Shown one piece after another: positions 25,605-38,858 of a DNA stretch of 64,000 nucleotides (positions are counted from its first letter, which is position 1; each line of letters begins with the position of its first letter). The notes beneath the pieces are model-generated. The model was not told the DNA's origin and ran no database searches. It saw nothing but the letters and a program-made list of their open reading frames with translations. The stretch lies in NCBI RefSeq assembly GCF_014529535.1, contig NW_023503616.1, forward strand, positions 5,752,584 to 5,816,583, written 5' to 3'. A program made the position numbers and the translations under genes. This DNA is from Bradysia coprophila (lineage: Eukaryota > Arthropoda > Insecta > Diptera > Sciaridae).

Positions 25605-27315
25605 CATCAGAACAGTCGGAGCGTTTGCTGCGACTTAGCCCCGTACAACCCGTAATCCAATTTTGTCCGCAACCATTATACGTCCGTAGCCCTAATAAGC
25701 TCGGAACCCTAATACGTCCACAACCCTCTAATGCGTATGTTACCAAAATGCAAGTCAAGTTGCGCATTGTCAAATTTACTGAAACTGTTCATTTTTAAAA
25801 TTGCGCATAGCGCAATTACGAAAGCCCGTACGAAGTACCTTTCAAATAAAACCAACAATTTACGACATTATTTTAGAAACCCAAAATTTTTTGCCAACTT
25901 TCCATTGGGTATTCAATTACCTCTCAAATGAAACAAAAACAAGCAAAATCGGTTGAGATTTACTCGATTTATGTGCAAAAAGCACTTAGGGCCGAGTAGC
26001 GGCCTTAGTGCAAGGGCCCAAATTTGAAACTTTTTTTGCTATCATTCTATTCGTCATTCAATTATCTCTCAAATGAAACAAAAACTAGCAAAATCGGATG
26101 AGATTTACTCGATTTATGTGCAAAAAACACTTAGGGCCGAGTAGCGGCCTTAGTCCAAGGGCCCAAATTTGAAACTTTTTTCGCCACGTTCTTTTCGGTA
26201 TTCAATTAGACTCCATAAAAAACTAAATCTAGCAAAATCGGATGAGATTTACTCGATTTATGTGCAAAAAACACTTAGGGCCGAGTAGCGGCCTTAGTCC
26301 AAGAGCCCAAATTTGAAACTTTTTTCGCCACGTTCTTTTCGGTATTCAATTAGACTCCATAAAAAACTAAATCTAGCAAAATCGGATGAGATTTACTCGA
26401 TTTATGTGCAAAAAACACTTAGGGCCGAGTAGCGGCCTTAGTCCAAGGGCCCAAATTTGAAACTTTTTTTTGCCATCATTCTATTCGTCATTCAATTATC
26501 TCTCAAATGAAACAAAAACTAGCAAAATCGGATGAGATTTACTCGATTTATGTGCAAAAAACACTTAGGGCCGAGTAGCGGCCTTAGTCCAAGGGCCCAA
26601 ATTTGAAACTTTTTTCGCCATCATTCTATTCGGTATTCAATTAGACTCCATAAAAAACTAAATCTAGCAAAATCGGATGAGATTTACTCGATTTATGTGC
26701 AAAAAACACTTAGGGCCGAGTAGCGGCCTTAGTCCAAGGGCCCTAATTTGAAACTTTTTTCGTCACGTTCTTTTCGGTATTCAATTACCTTCCATAAAAA
26801 ACTAAAACTAGCAAAATCGGATGAGATTTACTCGATTTATGTGCAAAAAACACTTAGGGCCGAGTAACGACCTTTGAGCCCTCCCAACAAGCCCACGTTG
26901 CATCTTACCCAAAAACAATGTTCAGCAACTTTGTTCTACTCGTCAATACCTTTCATTTGATATATCACAAGCAGCTATTGCGTGCATATTTCGGTAGATA
27001 TCGTCGAAAGACTGAAAAACACCTATAGGGCCCTAGCTCTGGAAGGGCCGACCCTACCATGCCCATTTTCGAACTTGACCTTACTTTTGTCGATACCAAT
27101 CGGGGAAAAAAAGAATTTTGAAAAAAGGTTGCGATTTACTCTAGCTAGAGGGGTCACGGACGGACGGACGGACGGACGGACATTTTTTTTTATTGCGGAT
27201 TCGTCATATATGAACATAACCAAATGCTTTGCCCTTACTGTCTGCTTCCAATTCGACGTGTTACAAACGGCATATTAATCTTATAAGCCCCCAGTACTTC
27301 GTACGGGGCTAAAAA
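25605..27315. mobile_element. nonautonomous element with AGCCCCGTAC-type ends, copy 2
   Basis: Same family as 9959-15217. It starts CATCAGAACAGTCGGAGCG then ttagccccgtac, has the ttgcgcatagcgcaattacg palindrome near 25800, a four- to five-fold gacg run followed by attgcggattcgtc, and ends cttcgtacggggctaa. The interior is a different tandem array (25915-26880). No coding capacity. Confidence 0.75.
25915..26880. repeat. tandem array, 145 bp unit, seven copies
   Basis: The gagatttactcga block starts at 25955, 26100, 26244, 26388, 26534, 26679 and 26823. Units share cacttagggccgagtagcgg and alternate between two spacer versions (tctcaaatgaaacaaaaac versus gactccataaaaaactaaa), which suggests that some duplications copied two units at once. 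Confidence 0.92.
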
Positions 27316-27850
27316 CACAATTTTATATTTTTAAAGTTGAAATGAAAATCCACAAAACTCACATCTTTATACAACGATCGGCAATGTTATAACATGGCTC
27401 CGATGTGCCTTTGTTATTGTTTGTGTGTGTTAGTAAATGAAATTTCTAAACTGTTCTAAAAAACTTACTGCCTCCTGACAGTCTCCTGACAGTCTTTTTG
27501 AATATTGAAAAAGGTTGAGAAGAACGTCGCACAAAATTATTAAACTGCTTTTTAAATATATTTGAATTATCGTAAAAGAAATTCTGTAAACGGAGAATTG
27601 TTCTATTTTGTGTGAAGAATGTAGATAAATTATAAAAATTTTGTCTGTTTCCCGACTAATTCTTTTTGTCTACACCTTGCAACATTGGAGAATGGCGCTT
27701 TGTAGAATAATGATTTAAAACTTCCTTTAAGTTCTTCATCTTTCCAGTTCCTTGGTATGACAGTTCTTCCAGCTTTACTCGAACATAATTAAATTTTTGT
27801 AGTTCGGAGACCACTTTGGTAGAAATATCTGCAGTACCATGACATTCGAT
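27316..27850. other. no gene seen
   Basis: 3' flank of the APC10-like remnant. No coding signal. Confidence 0.35.
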
Positions 27851-28520
27851 TCAGAGCAAAGTTCGGTACTGTTGAAACTCTAGCGTCGAGAATGGACCAT
27901 ATTTCTCTAGTAAATAATTTCGACCTTCGATCGGCGAATGAATTTTAATCTGTCTCATGTGAGTATCACGACCATTCTGATGAATTCGATATGATTGCTA
28001 TTTGAATCATGAACGTGCGTATCGGTTGCTCACTAATATCTCCGATGGGAATCACCACCCAGCCTGTATATGGCGGATAAAGCGGTTTAAATAATCAGTT
28101 CCCAGTTGAGTGCACACAAGCACAGTAAGCTATTTACAAACCTGCCGGCTCATTCAGTTCGACAATTTCGATTTCCTGCAGCTCGTTGAAATGCGTTCCC
28201 GACCGAATTATGTGGGTGATAATATTGGAATCTGAATCGTTTATCATTTCCCATAAAGTATATGGCGTATGATTATAGCTTAATACAAGTAGAGAGACAC
28301 CAGTTACATACGAAAACTAATTATTCATTAATTCTGTGTACAGACCTTCCGATATCAAATGAAATACTCTCACTTGTAACTTTCTGTTGGTACTTGAAAT
28401 ATGATTTTGACATGGGAAACGGTGTGGCACCGCTCAGTGAGTCGGTCGTTGACCAGCTTTTGTTTTCTGAACTACTGACACCAATTTCTCAATTCTCCTT
28501 CTGTTTCTTCTGAAGGCAAC
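27851..28520 (-). pseudogene. anaphase-promoting complex subunit 10 (APC10/DOC1) decayed copy
   Basis: The C-terminal half is clear. IIRSGTHFNELQEIEIVELN is followed by a short intron whose GT/AG ends restore NEPAGWVVIPIGDI. EQPIRTFMIQIAI then HQNGRDTHMRQIKIHSPIEG complete the DOC-domain core that binds APC/C substrates, and the protein ends LEFQQYRTLL. A single-base frameshift lies between IAIISN and HQNGRD. Upstream (28260-28520) only faint traces of the DOC N-terminal half remain, with several stops. The kept intron argues against a retrocopy, so this looks like a decayed segmental copy. If the frameshift were a sequencing error, the C-terminal part alone could still be a live exon pair. 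Confidence 0.7.
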
Positions 28521-29554
28521 TTAAACATTCACATCGAGACAAAATTCTACTTGAACTACTTGAACGCATTCCCTTGAAATGGGCGAAATCCTGACATTTT
28601 GCTAAACCCCAAATGCGTCATCAGATCTTTCAGATTTTTCTTTGTTTCATGTTGTTTGCCATGAAAAGTTGTGAAAAAAAAAATTCTGGAAAATATAAAA
28701 ATTGTTTTTCCAGCCGAAAATGCCATTTATATGAAAACCTTTCAAGTCGAATATCTCCGAAAATAAAATCGGAATTAGGGTTCCCAAAAAAAGTGTCCGG
28801 AAAATTCATTTACTTTGTAGTCATTTTCCCTGATCATTTCCAATCCAATTTCTTTTATAAATGAGGAGCCTACATTCACTGAGCTGATCCACAAATACAA
28901 TCCAAAACTTTTTTATACGGTTGAAGTTTCTTCATGCACTAAAGTGGTAGTACTAAAACCGTATAAAGACGTAAAAACAGTCTTGATTGTTTGTGTGGAT
29001 CAGCTGAAGCGAATTCATGCTGAAATGTCATTGCCTCTGACTCTAGCTGTAATTTAAGTTACTAGTTCTAGTGTGAAATAATGGCTGGTGATTGAAGTCA
29101 GTTCTTAAAAATAAATGACGTCTTCATGGTCCACTATCTTCCCTACACTATCAAATAGATATATAGAACCGCAGGTAATTTACCCGACTTTTCTGGTTCC
29201 CTTCAGAATTCTATCGATGTTAAAGGTAACAGAAGCAAGACAAGCTCTAACACAAACTTCGTTCCACCATCAATTCTATTCTTAGAAGTGGTTCTAATAA
29301 GCATTTTGGAACATCTTTTCAAACTCACTATAGTCATTATGTAACACAAATCACTAATGACTCACCACCGGCAAACACTTCGTTAATTTACTTTAACTAT
29401 TGAATAGAAATAACTCAAACATTCGAGCTTTATAAAAACCTATTCTTACATGCTGATAATATTGTTAGACCTCTCTGGTACACTATTTTTTACAAAAATA
29501 TATTTCTCAATTGCAAATGGGCATTGTGACTAATTTCGGAACAAAATTTCTAAT
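28521..29554. repeat. gene-free; 28615-28720 is an inverted copy of 40620-40730
   Basis: 28615-28720 (tttctttgtttcatg, gtttgccatgaaaagtt, ttgtttttccagccg) matches 40620-40730 in the opposite orientation. That marks a dispersed repeat. Nothing else is recognised. Confidence 0.5.
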
Positions 29555-30733
29555 TTACAGTTTGTCTCTTAACAATTTCATTTCATCATAGAACAACAAC
29601 ACTAACGTCGAATGCGGTGCTATCCGATAATACGTTGGCCAAAATCCTTTATACAAACCATGCATGCCTTCGGCACGCAACACTTTCCAAAAACAGTCGA
29701 ATACACCACGGTAATATTTTCCTTTACCGGCGTCATCCAATGGCTGATTGTACAGTCTAGTCAAAATAATATCTGGTGGAGTTATTGCGACGGCCATCAT
29801 TGAACCAGCTATTAATCCGCAAAGAAATGAATTGCATGTCGGGTTGCTAAAATTGAGGTTGTTTCTGTAGAGAAAATCTTTCGTCGGACCGAAAGTAGCT
29901 AACTGAGCGCCGCTGCCTAGAAAAGCTCGTGGTATGTTACCAACTACTCCTCGATACAGTCCTCGAATACCGTTTGATTTATAAATTGTACGAAAAGCGT
30001 GTATTAATCCGTTGTGCTCACGCTGGTATCCAACGGCGATTTCTGATTTTGTAAAGGATTGAAGCTGAGTTTTAACCTGTTGATCGAAGGATTTTCTATT
30101 TCAAACAGTTTCGTTGATTTTTGGGTACGATCAATATAGAACTTACGAGAAAAAACGGACTGCCAGCACATGATCCAACACAGCCACCGACCCCACTATC
30201 GTAATATTAAACTGAATAATTTCAATTGGGAATAACAAAACGAAAGTAGCTACCCCCAAAAAAGACTTCTCAGAACTGACTCGTTTCCATTCTTTGCTTT
30301 TGTCCAACCGAATCCAGTGGCTGAATCATAAATACCTAGTCTGTGAAGTGAACTTATGCATTTTCTGCTTTTAATTTGTAGCATAAACATCCTAAATTAC
30401 CTGAAAAAATTGATGGTAAACTGAAATCCCAGTGCTGCTGACAATCCTTTTTGCAATCCCCTTATACCGTCGTGCTTGGCTACTTGAATGAATCCATGAA
30501 TGGTGCCTCGGTATTTTTCTGTATACGTTCCTCTTTTGGCAAGTTCACCTTGTAACTGAAGTCTCGTTTTGATGACCTAGGTTTGAGGCGAGATATAAAA
30601 ACGATTTTCACGTTCATGCAAAGTGAACACGTACCTCTATGGGATTTGTTACTATTGTGGCGCCCACGGAGGCTACACCGCCCATAAGAAATTTTGAAAA
30701 TTGAATTTCTTTCAATTTCTGAAGTGATTCCAT
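29555..30733 (-). CDS. mitochondrial carrier, SLC25A34/35-like
   Basis: Five exons, 30635-30733, 30401-30576, 30254-30340, 30147-30195 and 29555-30076, joining in frame to 310 aa, the usual length of a mitochondrial carrier with six helices in three repeats. The carrier signature is seen three times: NPIEVIKTRLQ, SPFFLVKTQLQ and TPPDIILTRL. GLQKGL, GLYRGV and GLYKGF follow in the expected places. The second repeat's AVGYQREHNGLIHAFRTIY and GSGAQLATFG match the SLC25A34/35 group, orphan carriers of the mitochondrial inner membrane. The missing acidic residue in repeat 2 (SPFF) is a feature of that group as I recall it. It starts at MESLQKLKEIQFSKFLMGG. No neighbour suggests a specific substrate. 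Confidence 0.92.
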
Positions 30734-31943
30734 ATTTTTTGAAGAACGGTAGAGATATTACAAAGAAATCACATTCATTCCTACTATTTTCCAAGCTGTC
30801 GTCACCACTCCACTATTTTACATAATTCGTTTCCAGACTATTTTTTTTGAAAATTGATAATAAAACTAATATTTCAGCTAAACACTCTTATCAGTTCGTA
30901 ATGTTTTTTGCTATGTTCGTCTTTAATGTTTATTTCGACACATCAACAAGTCAATTGGTCCATTTTTTTCACTAATGATTCTAGTCACCTCCTCGACCAA
31001 TTTCTCAAAATAAACAACACAAATCTGATAATACAAATAATTTATCATATGATGTAACGAAAGCATACTAATATAATACTTAAGTGGAATTGACGCAAGA
31101 AGAGTCTTGTAGTAACGCATACTTTAGTTTTGAAACTGTGGAAAATTTAAAAACATGATTTTACTCGCTGCAGCCCCAGAAAATGAGTCATTACTTAATT
31201 CACATGAGCTTTAAAACTCATTTGCGGGGGCTCATGGACTAGAAGTATTTTACATGCTTTCTATTTCCCTATGGAAAATGGGTTGTAACATTACAAGCAA
31301 CAACAAGAAAATTGGTTTGGGAAATCGCGTCATGTAAACTCTATTAAAAAACTGTGGATAATAATGAAAAGACTTACTTCAGCTTTGACAAACTTCACAC
31401 GAAAAGTTGCCTTGCCAACCGTGTCATTTATAGTTATTTATACTACTAGACCTGTAAAGGGTGTTTTATGTTCGAGAAATGGTAAATGGTTCGAGGCGCA
31501 GCCGCTTAAACGCACTTTATTTGACCAAAAACAAAACACACATTCTGTGTGTATATAAACGCGTCATCTATGTACCTTCACCAACACACTGAGAATGCGT
31601 TGACCTTTACAGTTCAACTATAAACTTATATAATCGACTATAAAGCTTATGTTTTGTAAGACCTTTCGACCACTGTTTCGATCTGTGACAAAATTAAATA
31701 CATCTTTCGACGTTTTGCATTAATATGCAGTTCAAAAATACCATTTCTCATCAGGCCATGGCGACAGTGGTTGAGCTTATGTATTGGCTTATGTATTTGA
31801 TACGCGAATCTCAAAGCCTTCTTTATATCGAGGTTTGCGGTCATATAAAGTGTGTTTACTATGCTGGTGCATGTAATAAGGCTATTACATGTATAGACAA
31901 TAGCCTTTACATCACTCGCATAGTAAAACGTCGTACTACACAC
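30734..31943. other. gene-free; small palindrome at 31870-31891
   Basis: No supported gene. A short perfect palindrome (catgtaat, 6 bp loop, attacatg) sits just left of the foldback element at 31944. Confidence 0.4.
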
Positions 31944-32045
31944 GGAAAATAAAGTGATATCTCGTATCACGATGAGTAAATGTACCTCGGGCTAAAGCCC
32001 TCGGCTACTTTTACTCATCTGGATACGAGATATCACTTTACTTCC
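31944..32045. mobile_element. foldback element, family 2, second copy
   Basis: The arms pair gtgatatctcgtatcac and gatgagtaaa with their complements around the centre cctcgggctaaagccctcgg. Matches 21783-21880. Flanking tagtaaaac / catagtaatgtac blocks may belong to the element. Confidence 0.8.
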
Positions 32046-33331
32046 CTTGCATAGTAATGTACTATTTTTAAGCGAAAAATATATAAAAATATTAACGTTT
32101 GGAGCCTCATATTTTCAATGAATGTACATGCCGGGTGGTTTATATTCATTGCATATTTTCACTCGTGCACCAGACACTTAGCAAAATACAAACTTCCAAA
32201 CAAAGACGTAATCTACTATTCCTCCATCATGTGGCAAAACGCACCTTTGAACTTCTTGCCTCCGGAATGGGCAGGGCACACAGAGCCTTACTTTAGTCTA
32301 AAAATAACTGTGTCCTGGTTATATAGCAAATGTGAAGATTGAGAAAAATTGGAATATATTTTACATTTAGATACTACTTAAGCCTAGGGATTTCGAATGT
32401 GGATCATTTTAGTAGAAACTAAATTTGTTGATTAAAATCTTCTTAGGATTCTTTCATCTTGCATGAGTAGAACAGAAATAGTGAGACCGTTTCAGTACTG
32501 TACTGTCGATCTAACAATAAAATATTATTTTCAGAACTCCCTGGTCATAAACCCTTTGTCTTTCGCTTCAGTTATGATGTCACGGCGTTATTTTAAATTA
32601 AATATTTTTTTTAGTTATCGAAATTGATGCAACTGCAAAACGACTGGGGTACAGAGAAACGTTTGGCCATGCCATATTAGAATACTTTGCCTAAGTGAAT
32701 GAAGTCATTTTTGCCTAGTTTTCTCATAGTCTGATGCTGTTTTGCTACTGATTTTAGCGTCGGTTTTTCACGCATTCGTAAGTAAACGTTTTTCAAATAT
32801 CTGCCTACATATGACATAAGTTTTGCAAACGGTTTTTTCAGCGAATGGTACCGATGTTATAGCATATTTTACCTGTAGTTCGCAATTGATTAATTCCTTG
32901 GTGTGCATACATGCAGACTTCATACCATCACTGTGTTGTCTTAATTTCTGTTGTTAGTCTGCATTACACTTTGCTCTTATTTAAACCTATGGTAAGCATT
33001 ACCTTCATTTTTATGTATGCTGCTCGTGTTATTATACTACTCTACATGCAGTCCGTGTGAACATCTGCTTTGACTTAATGTATACAAATATTCAGGCAGT
33101 TTTTCCGTAGTTTCCCCGAAGTAAAATGTGTATTTAGCAGAAGTAAAGTTAAAATTCATCTGCAAACCAACCTTGTAACGACATTATTGAAGACCGTATC
33201 AATTTTACATCAGAACTTTAAATTTCTTAGAAAACTATTACTTTTACTACTGTCATGAAAAGAGAAAATTTGTAGAAACATTTATTAGATATGCAATGTT
33301 GTTGACGGAGAATGACAAAATAATTTGTATT
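32046..33331. other. no gene seen
   Basis: No recognised coding or structural signal. Confidence 0.35.
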
Positions 33332-34216
33332 TTATTTTCGCTGCACTGATTGTTTCAACTGCTCCCGCTCGAAATCCTTATCAGCCTGTTTGAATCGTAA
33401 TTGACACTCCCGTTCGATATCTTCAACCTTGCAGGTCTTATGGCGCGATGTCACTGCACACTGCCTGACGTATGACATCGACGATTCGGTTAAACTTTTC
33501 AAAGGTTTTTTTTGGTTGACCCCTTCCAACAAAATCTGGTTTTCAACTTCGATGAGAAGAGTAACTTAAAAATGTTTATAACATTTTTTTTTGATGGTCT
33601 TCCCACCAATAGTACGTAACTTCGCAATTAACTGCTTCTTGTAAGTCCGATCATTTATGTTGTCGTACATGAGTGTCACATGCTTAACTTTCTTGAGAGG
33701 GAAACGTGGTAACTCGTCGTAATTTTCATCCTCCATTTCATCACCAGAATCGGGCTGAGGACCACAACGATTGAGAATACTCTTAACGGCTCTCCATTCT
33801 TTGACCATCTGCTCAAATCTTTCGTTCAAAGCACCAAAGTCTTTTTTCAGCTCATCGTATCGCTTACCCCACTTCTTCTCCTTTTTGCTTATTGGTTGAG
33901 TAATGACAAAATTTTCAAGGTCCTGACCATTCAGTTTATCATTGAATTTTTCGGTTCCGAAATGATCTGCCAGATCTTGAAGTTGCTCCATATCTGCTTC
34001 AATATTTTCAGATTTTCGTAAGTTGAATTGAACGGTATTCGACTTCAAAAGATCCTTCTCGTCATCGGCTTCGGATTGTTCATCGCCTATGTCTTGTTAA
34101 TACAATACTTCCAGCTTTTCAGCTGCTACTGATGTTCCTTTTTTCGAGGTTTTATTGATTGCAGCGTTACGGTTACGATTACGTAAATCGTGCTTCTCAA
34201 GAATTATTGGTGCCAT
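33332..34216 (-). pseudogene. unrecognised intronless coiled-coil gene copy with two in-frame stops
   Basis: A continuous frame of 295 codons starting MAPIILEKHDLRNRNRN and ending EQLKQSVQRK, interrupted by two in-frame TAA codons (after EKLEVLY and after KKCYKHF) but with no frameshift. The retained frame is strongly gene-like. It is charged, predicted helical, with an acidic patch (GDEMEDENYDEL) and a basic C-terminal helix (RECQLRFKQADKDFEREQ). I do not recognise the family. The lack of introns and the stops suggest a retrocopy of a host coiled-coil gene. It lies 250 bp from the 3' LTR of the element at 34469 but shows no link to it. Confidence 0.55.
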
Positions 34217-34384
34217 TATGAAATTGATATTGTAAGTTGATTTTCTAATAATCGCATACGCGGTGTGATTCCCCGAAAAAATTATTCACCTAGGATATAT
34301 AAACAAACATTATACTTCTGTAAATTGTCAAAGTGTCATTCGCATATCTTGTTGTCTCGTTTTCGCTTATGCGATAAAAAAGAA

Positions 34385-34438
34385 TAAGCACGTATGACAA
34401 GCTGTCTCAGCAAGCCTCGACCGCTTTGTCATACGTGC
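34385..34438. repeat. hairpin, about 15 bp stem
   Basis: gcacgtatgacaagc pairs with gctttgtcatacgtgc around a 22 bp loop. An ataatatttattat block follows on the right. Similar in plan to the foldbacks at 31944 and 39045. Confidence 0.6.
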
Positions 34439-34468
34439 ATAATATTTATTATCTGTCTAGAACGATAA

Positions 34469-34578
34469 TGTAACGTGCTTATTGAAAGAGTATCAATTGT
34501 CGACTGACTTTATTAACCACATTATAAATCATATGCGATGATGTGATGGATTACATTAGTGTTAGTGTCATATATGCT
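34469..34578 (-). repeat. 3' LTR of the Mag-like element
   Basis: 110 bp, identical by eye to 38859-38968. On the element strand it contains an AATAAA signal. Confidence 0.9.
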
Positions 34579-37500
34579 ACACGTCCCTTCAAGATTTTTT
34601 TTTCTTGATTGAACTGAAAACAATCTTCATAAATTCATTCTTAACTTAATTTCAAAAAAAAAATCTTTTAAATGGAACAAGGGAAGCAAAAAATTTAAAG
34701 AAAGGATAAAAAAAAAACTTAATGAGTAAAGAAAAAGAGAGAAACGAGAAATAAAAAAAATTACTTATATGGCCTTCCGCTTCGAGTCTTCGACTGGCTG
34801 AAAAACAAATTATTGTTCGGTGAATAATGAACGTCATTGTTGTTTAAGTTTGAACCAGATCTGTTGTCCGATCTCAAGAAACTAGAATTTCGACGATACT
34901 TAGAGCCCTTCTCGTCACCAATGATATACGACCGCGGCGAGGCACATTTTTGTAACACTGTTGCGGGTGTCCAATGTTTTGTGGTGTGATTTTGTACAAA
35001 AACCTTTTGACCTACTTCAAAGTCTGGCCTCACCTTGGCACCCCTGTCGTAATACTGCTTAGCATTCAACGATTTCTTTACTAGCTGTTCACGAACCCCC
35101 TCACTAATCGTGGGCATCAACAACTTCTCCGACATAGGCAGCTTGGTTCTCAATCGACGATTGAACATCAACTGTGATGGTGATACCATCAAGTCCTTGG
35201 TCGGAGTGTTTCGATACTCCAACAAAGCAACTAGCAATTCCTCTGGAGTTCTTGACCTCCTCATCATGTTCTGTACTATCTGGACACCCCTTTCAGCTTG
35301 ACCATTAGACTTCGGATATCTAGGTGAGCTGGTGACAATCTCAAAATCCCACCTTTCTGCAAATTCCCTACATTCACGCGAGTTGAACGGAACGTTATCC
35401 GCTATCACCCTCTTTGGAATACCCAGATTCGAAAAAACCTCAGACCAAATCCGAATGACTTCCCGAGACCCTTTATCCTTCATGGCTTTAAACTCTATCC
35501 ACTTACTATAATAATCCATGATCACAAGGTAATCCTTACTCTCAAACTCCAGGATGTCACAGGCTACCTCCTCAAACGGAAGCTTGGGAATCCTATGAAG
35601 CATCAATGGCTCTTTAGTCACAGACTTCGCGTACTTATTACACCGATAACACTCACGAACTTCACCCTCAATATCAACATTCATTGAAGGCCAATAAAAC
35701 AGTTCTCTAGCCCGCTTCTGCGACTTAGAAATCCCCATATGAGATTCATGCAGCAATTTCAGAACATACAGCCTCAGCGACGTCGGTACGACGATTCTGT
35801 CTTCGAAGAACAAAATGCCATCCTGCAGGCAGATATCATTTCTAATCCTGTAATAATCCCGAGCGCATTCAGGAACCTTGGTCCTGTCACTGGGCCAGCC
35901 CTTTAAGCAATAACCGGAAACTCTCTTCAACACTTCATCGTTTTCTGTGGCTAATCTAAACTGTGTCTCCCTCTTATCGCCCATACTCAACGACAGAACA
36001 GCCGTCGTGAATTCGTGATCCTCTTCTGCATTCCCAGTTTCCAAATGGTTCCTACTCAAATAGTCAGCTATATACATGTACCTGCCTGGAACATATTCCA
36101 CCTTCAAATCGTAACTTAACAACTTCAAACGCATCCGCTGCATCTTAGCAGATGGAATCTTATGGATGTCCTTCTGCATTATAGAAATCAGAGGCTTATG
36201 GTCACTCTTCACCTCCACAGGTCGACCGTATATAAAATAATGAAACTTCTTACATGCAAACGTTATCGCCAAGAACTCTTTTTCTATCTGAGCATACCTC
36301 CCCTCGGTATCGGACAAACTGCGCGATGCATATGCCACTGGCATACCGTTTTGCATTAAGCATGATCCCAGACCATGTTGGGATGCGTCTGTTTGAATCA
36401 CAATTTTCTTATTCGGATCAAACGGCTGAAGAACCAGCGAATTGGCAATTCTTTCCTTAATACTTTCCACAGCGGATGAATGAACTTTCGACCACTTGAA
36501 TATTGTTCCTTTCCTCAACAATCCACGCAACGGCTCAATCAGCTGCGACAACTTAGGAATGAATTGTCGAAGATAATTCACAGTTCCTAAGAAGCTCTGC
36601 AGTGACTTCCTGTCATGAGGGTCTTTGAGCAAACGAATCGCTTTAATCCTATCGTCATCGATCTGCATGCCATCTTTTGAAAAAACATGGCCCAAATACT
36701 TGACCTTCCTCACCCGAAACTGAAATTTTTCAGGATTAAACTTCACATTCAACTTCCTCGCCCTTTCTATGACGGCTAACAGAATCTTATCGTGCTCCTC
36801 AATCGACCTAGCATGTATGAGCATATCATCGACCACAGCTATGACACCCGGAATATCCCCAAAATTCTCATAGACAAACTTCTGAAACAACTCCGTGGCA
36901 ATACATATACCGTACGGCAATCTCTTAAACTGATAGTTCCCAAATGGTGTGCTAAACGTACAGAGTTTCTGCGACTCTTCATCGATCTGCAACTGCCAGA
37001 AACCTTCCCTAAGGTCCAAAACTGAATAAACCTCTGATCCTACCAACTTCTCTGATACCTCCTCGAGAGTTGGAACCAAAAACTGTTCCTTCACCACGTA
37101 CCTATTCAGTTCTTTCGGATCGAGACAGACCCTCAAACCCCCACTAGGCTTCTGAGTACTCACTAAGTTATGCACCCATTCCCTCGGCTCATCAACCTTA
37201 GAAATGATATCTTGCTGAACCATCTGCTCAAGCTTCCTCTTCAACTTCGAATACAGAATCGACGGGACACGCCTCGCTGGTCTAGCAACTGGCGTCGCAC
37301 CAGGCTTCAAACAAATGCGGTACATCTTCGATGACTTACCGATACCATTGAAGACATCATGATTTTTCTTTATCACCTTCTGCCTCAACACCTCACTCTC
37401 ATCGTTACCTACACCCTTGATCTCACTAACCGAGGCATTACCCGACCTCTTAATCAATCCCCACTTCTCAATCGTTGGCAATCCCAAAATCGGAGAAAAA

Positions 37501-38858
37501 TCCTCATTAATCACAATAAACCTTTCAAACGTCGTTTTATTTCCGTACGTACACACCACATAACACTCACCCGCAGGTATTATTTTTCCATGATTATACG
37601 CCTGGAGTACAACATTGGTGCGATGAATGACAGCATTCCTGTCGATCTTCTTCAATAAACGCAACGGAACAATATTTACCTCTGATCCGGTGTCAAACTT
37701 AATCAGAACGACCCTGTCACTCAATCGAACAAGCTCAGTCCATCCTGATCGCTTCCTAAATGCAAATGGAAATTCGTTCAAACGATTAACTTTTACAATT
37801 TTAAATGAGTGAACTTCACCATCATCATCATCTTTCTTATTAGTAACAATTGATTTGATCCTTTTCATTCTACAGGAAACTGCAAAGTGATTCGGCTTCT
37901 TACAGTTGTTGCATGACTTCCCATACGCTGGACACTTTCCACTGCTGTGATTTGTATTGCATCGATTACATTTGAATGTGCCTTTGATCGACGACTTTGT
38001 CATATTCGAATCGCTCTCCAACGACAATTTTTTCTTGAATTGTTTCTGCACCTCGTGTATGGAAAATTCCGATTCTTTGTCGCGTTGCATGTCCTTGGAT
38101 TGACCCCTTGCCAGTTCAGTTGCGCGACATTGATCGATGGCCTCGTCCAATGTGACTTTCTTCTTCAACATTTTCTCCTGTAGGCCCTTGTCTGTGATGC
38201 CCATTACAATTCGGTCTCTAATCATGTCGTTTTTCGTTTCCCCAAATTCGCATGTTTTTGCCAGCTTCTTGAGGTTTACTAAAAAACTATCAAATTTCTC
38301 TCCCTCCTTTTGATTCCGTGAGTAGAAGATGAATCTTTCATACACTTCGTTTTTCTTCGGAATACAAAGATTTTCGTAAGCCTCGACCACATGCTTGAAC
38401 GATTTTCGGTGTTCCTCTGTCAATTCCAATGTATCGAAAATCTCTACTGCCTCTTGTCCAGCTGCATTCAGAAAAACGGCAATTCTGGGCTCATCTTTCT
38501 TTTTGTCCGCTTCAATCGCCTTTTCGAAAACGTCGTATTGCCTCTTAAATGAGCGCCAATTTTGCGCCAAATTCCCATCGAAGCTTAGATCGTCCACTTT
38601 TTTGACGAACTCCATTTTGCTTTGGATTTTGTCTCGAATGTTCGATTTGATGCGACGACAATGTGATGCGATTTGCTTGGTAATTTTTTCTTGTTTTCTC
38701 AATGCCGACAATCTCTTTGATTTACGAATTCTCCTAGCTTTAATTTCACTTTTATCGACCAACTCTTGGGATAATTTGCTCGATATTATACGTTTGGGCG
38801 TTCGGTTATGACAAACGACCATCTCTTTATTGTACAATTCTTAGTTCAGGCTGCGCCA

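Noticed and set aside
31360-32342. Several 60-107 codon frames on both strands, including one with a WQNAPLNFLPPEWAGHTEPY stretch
   Set aside because: Gene-like phrases but no domain, intron structure or neighbour support.
38395-38811. 138-codon plus-strand frame
   Set aside because: Shadow of the LTR element's gag region on the opposite strand.
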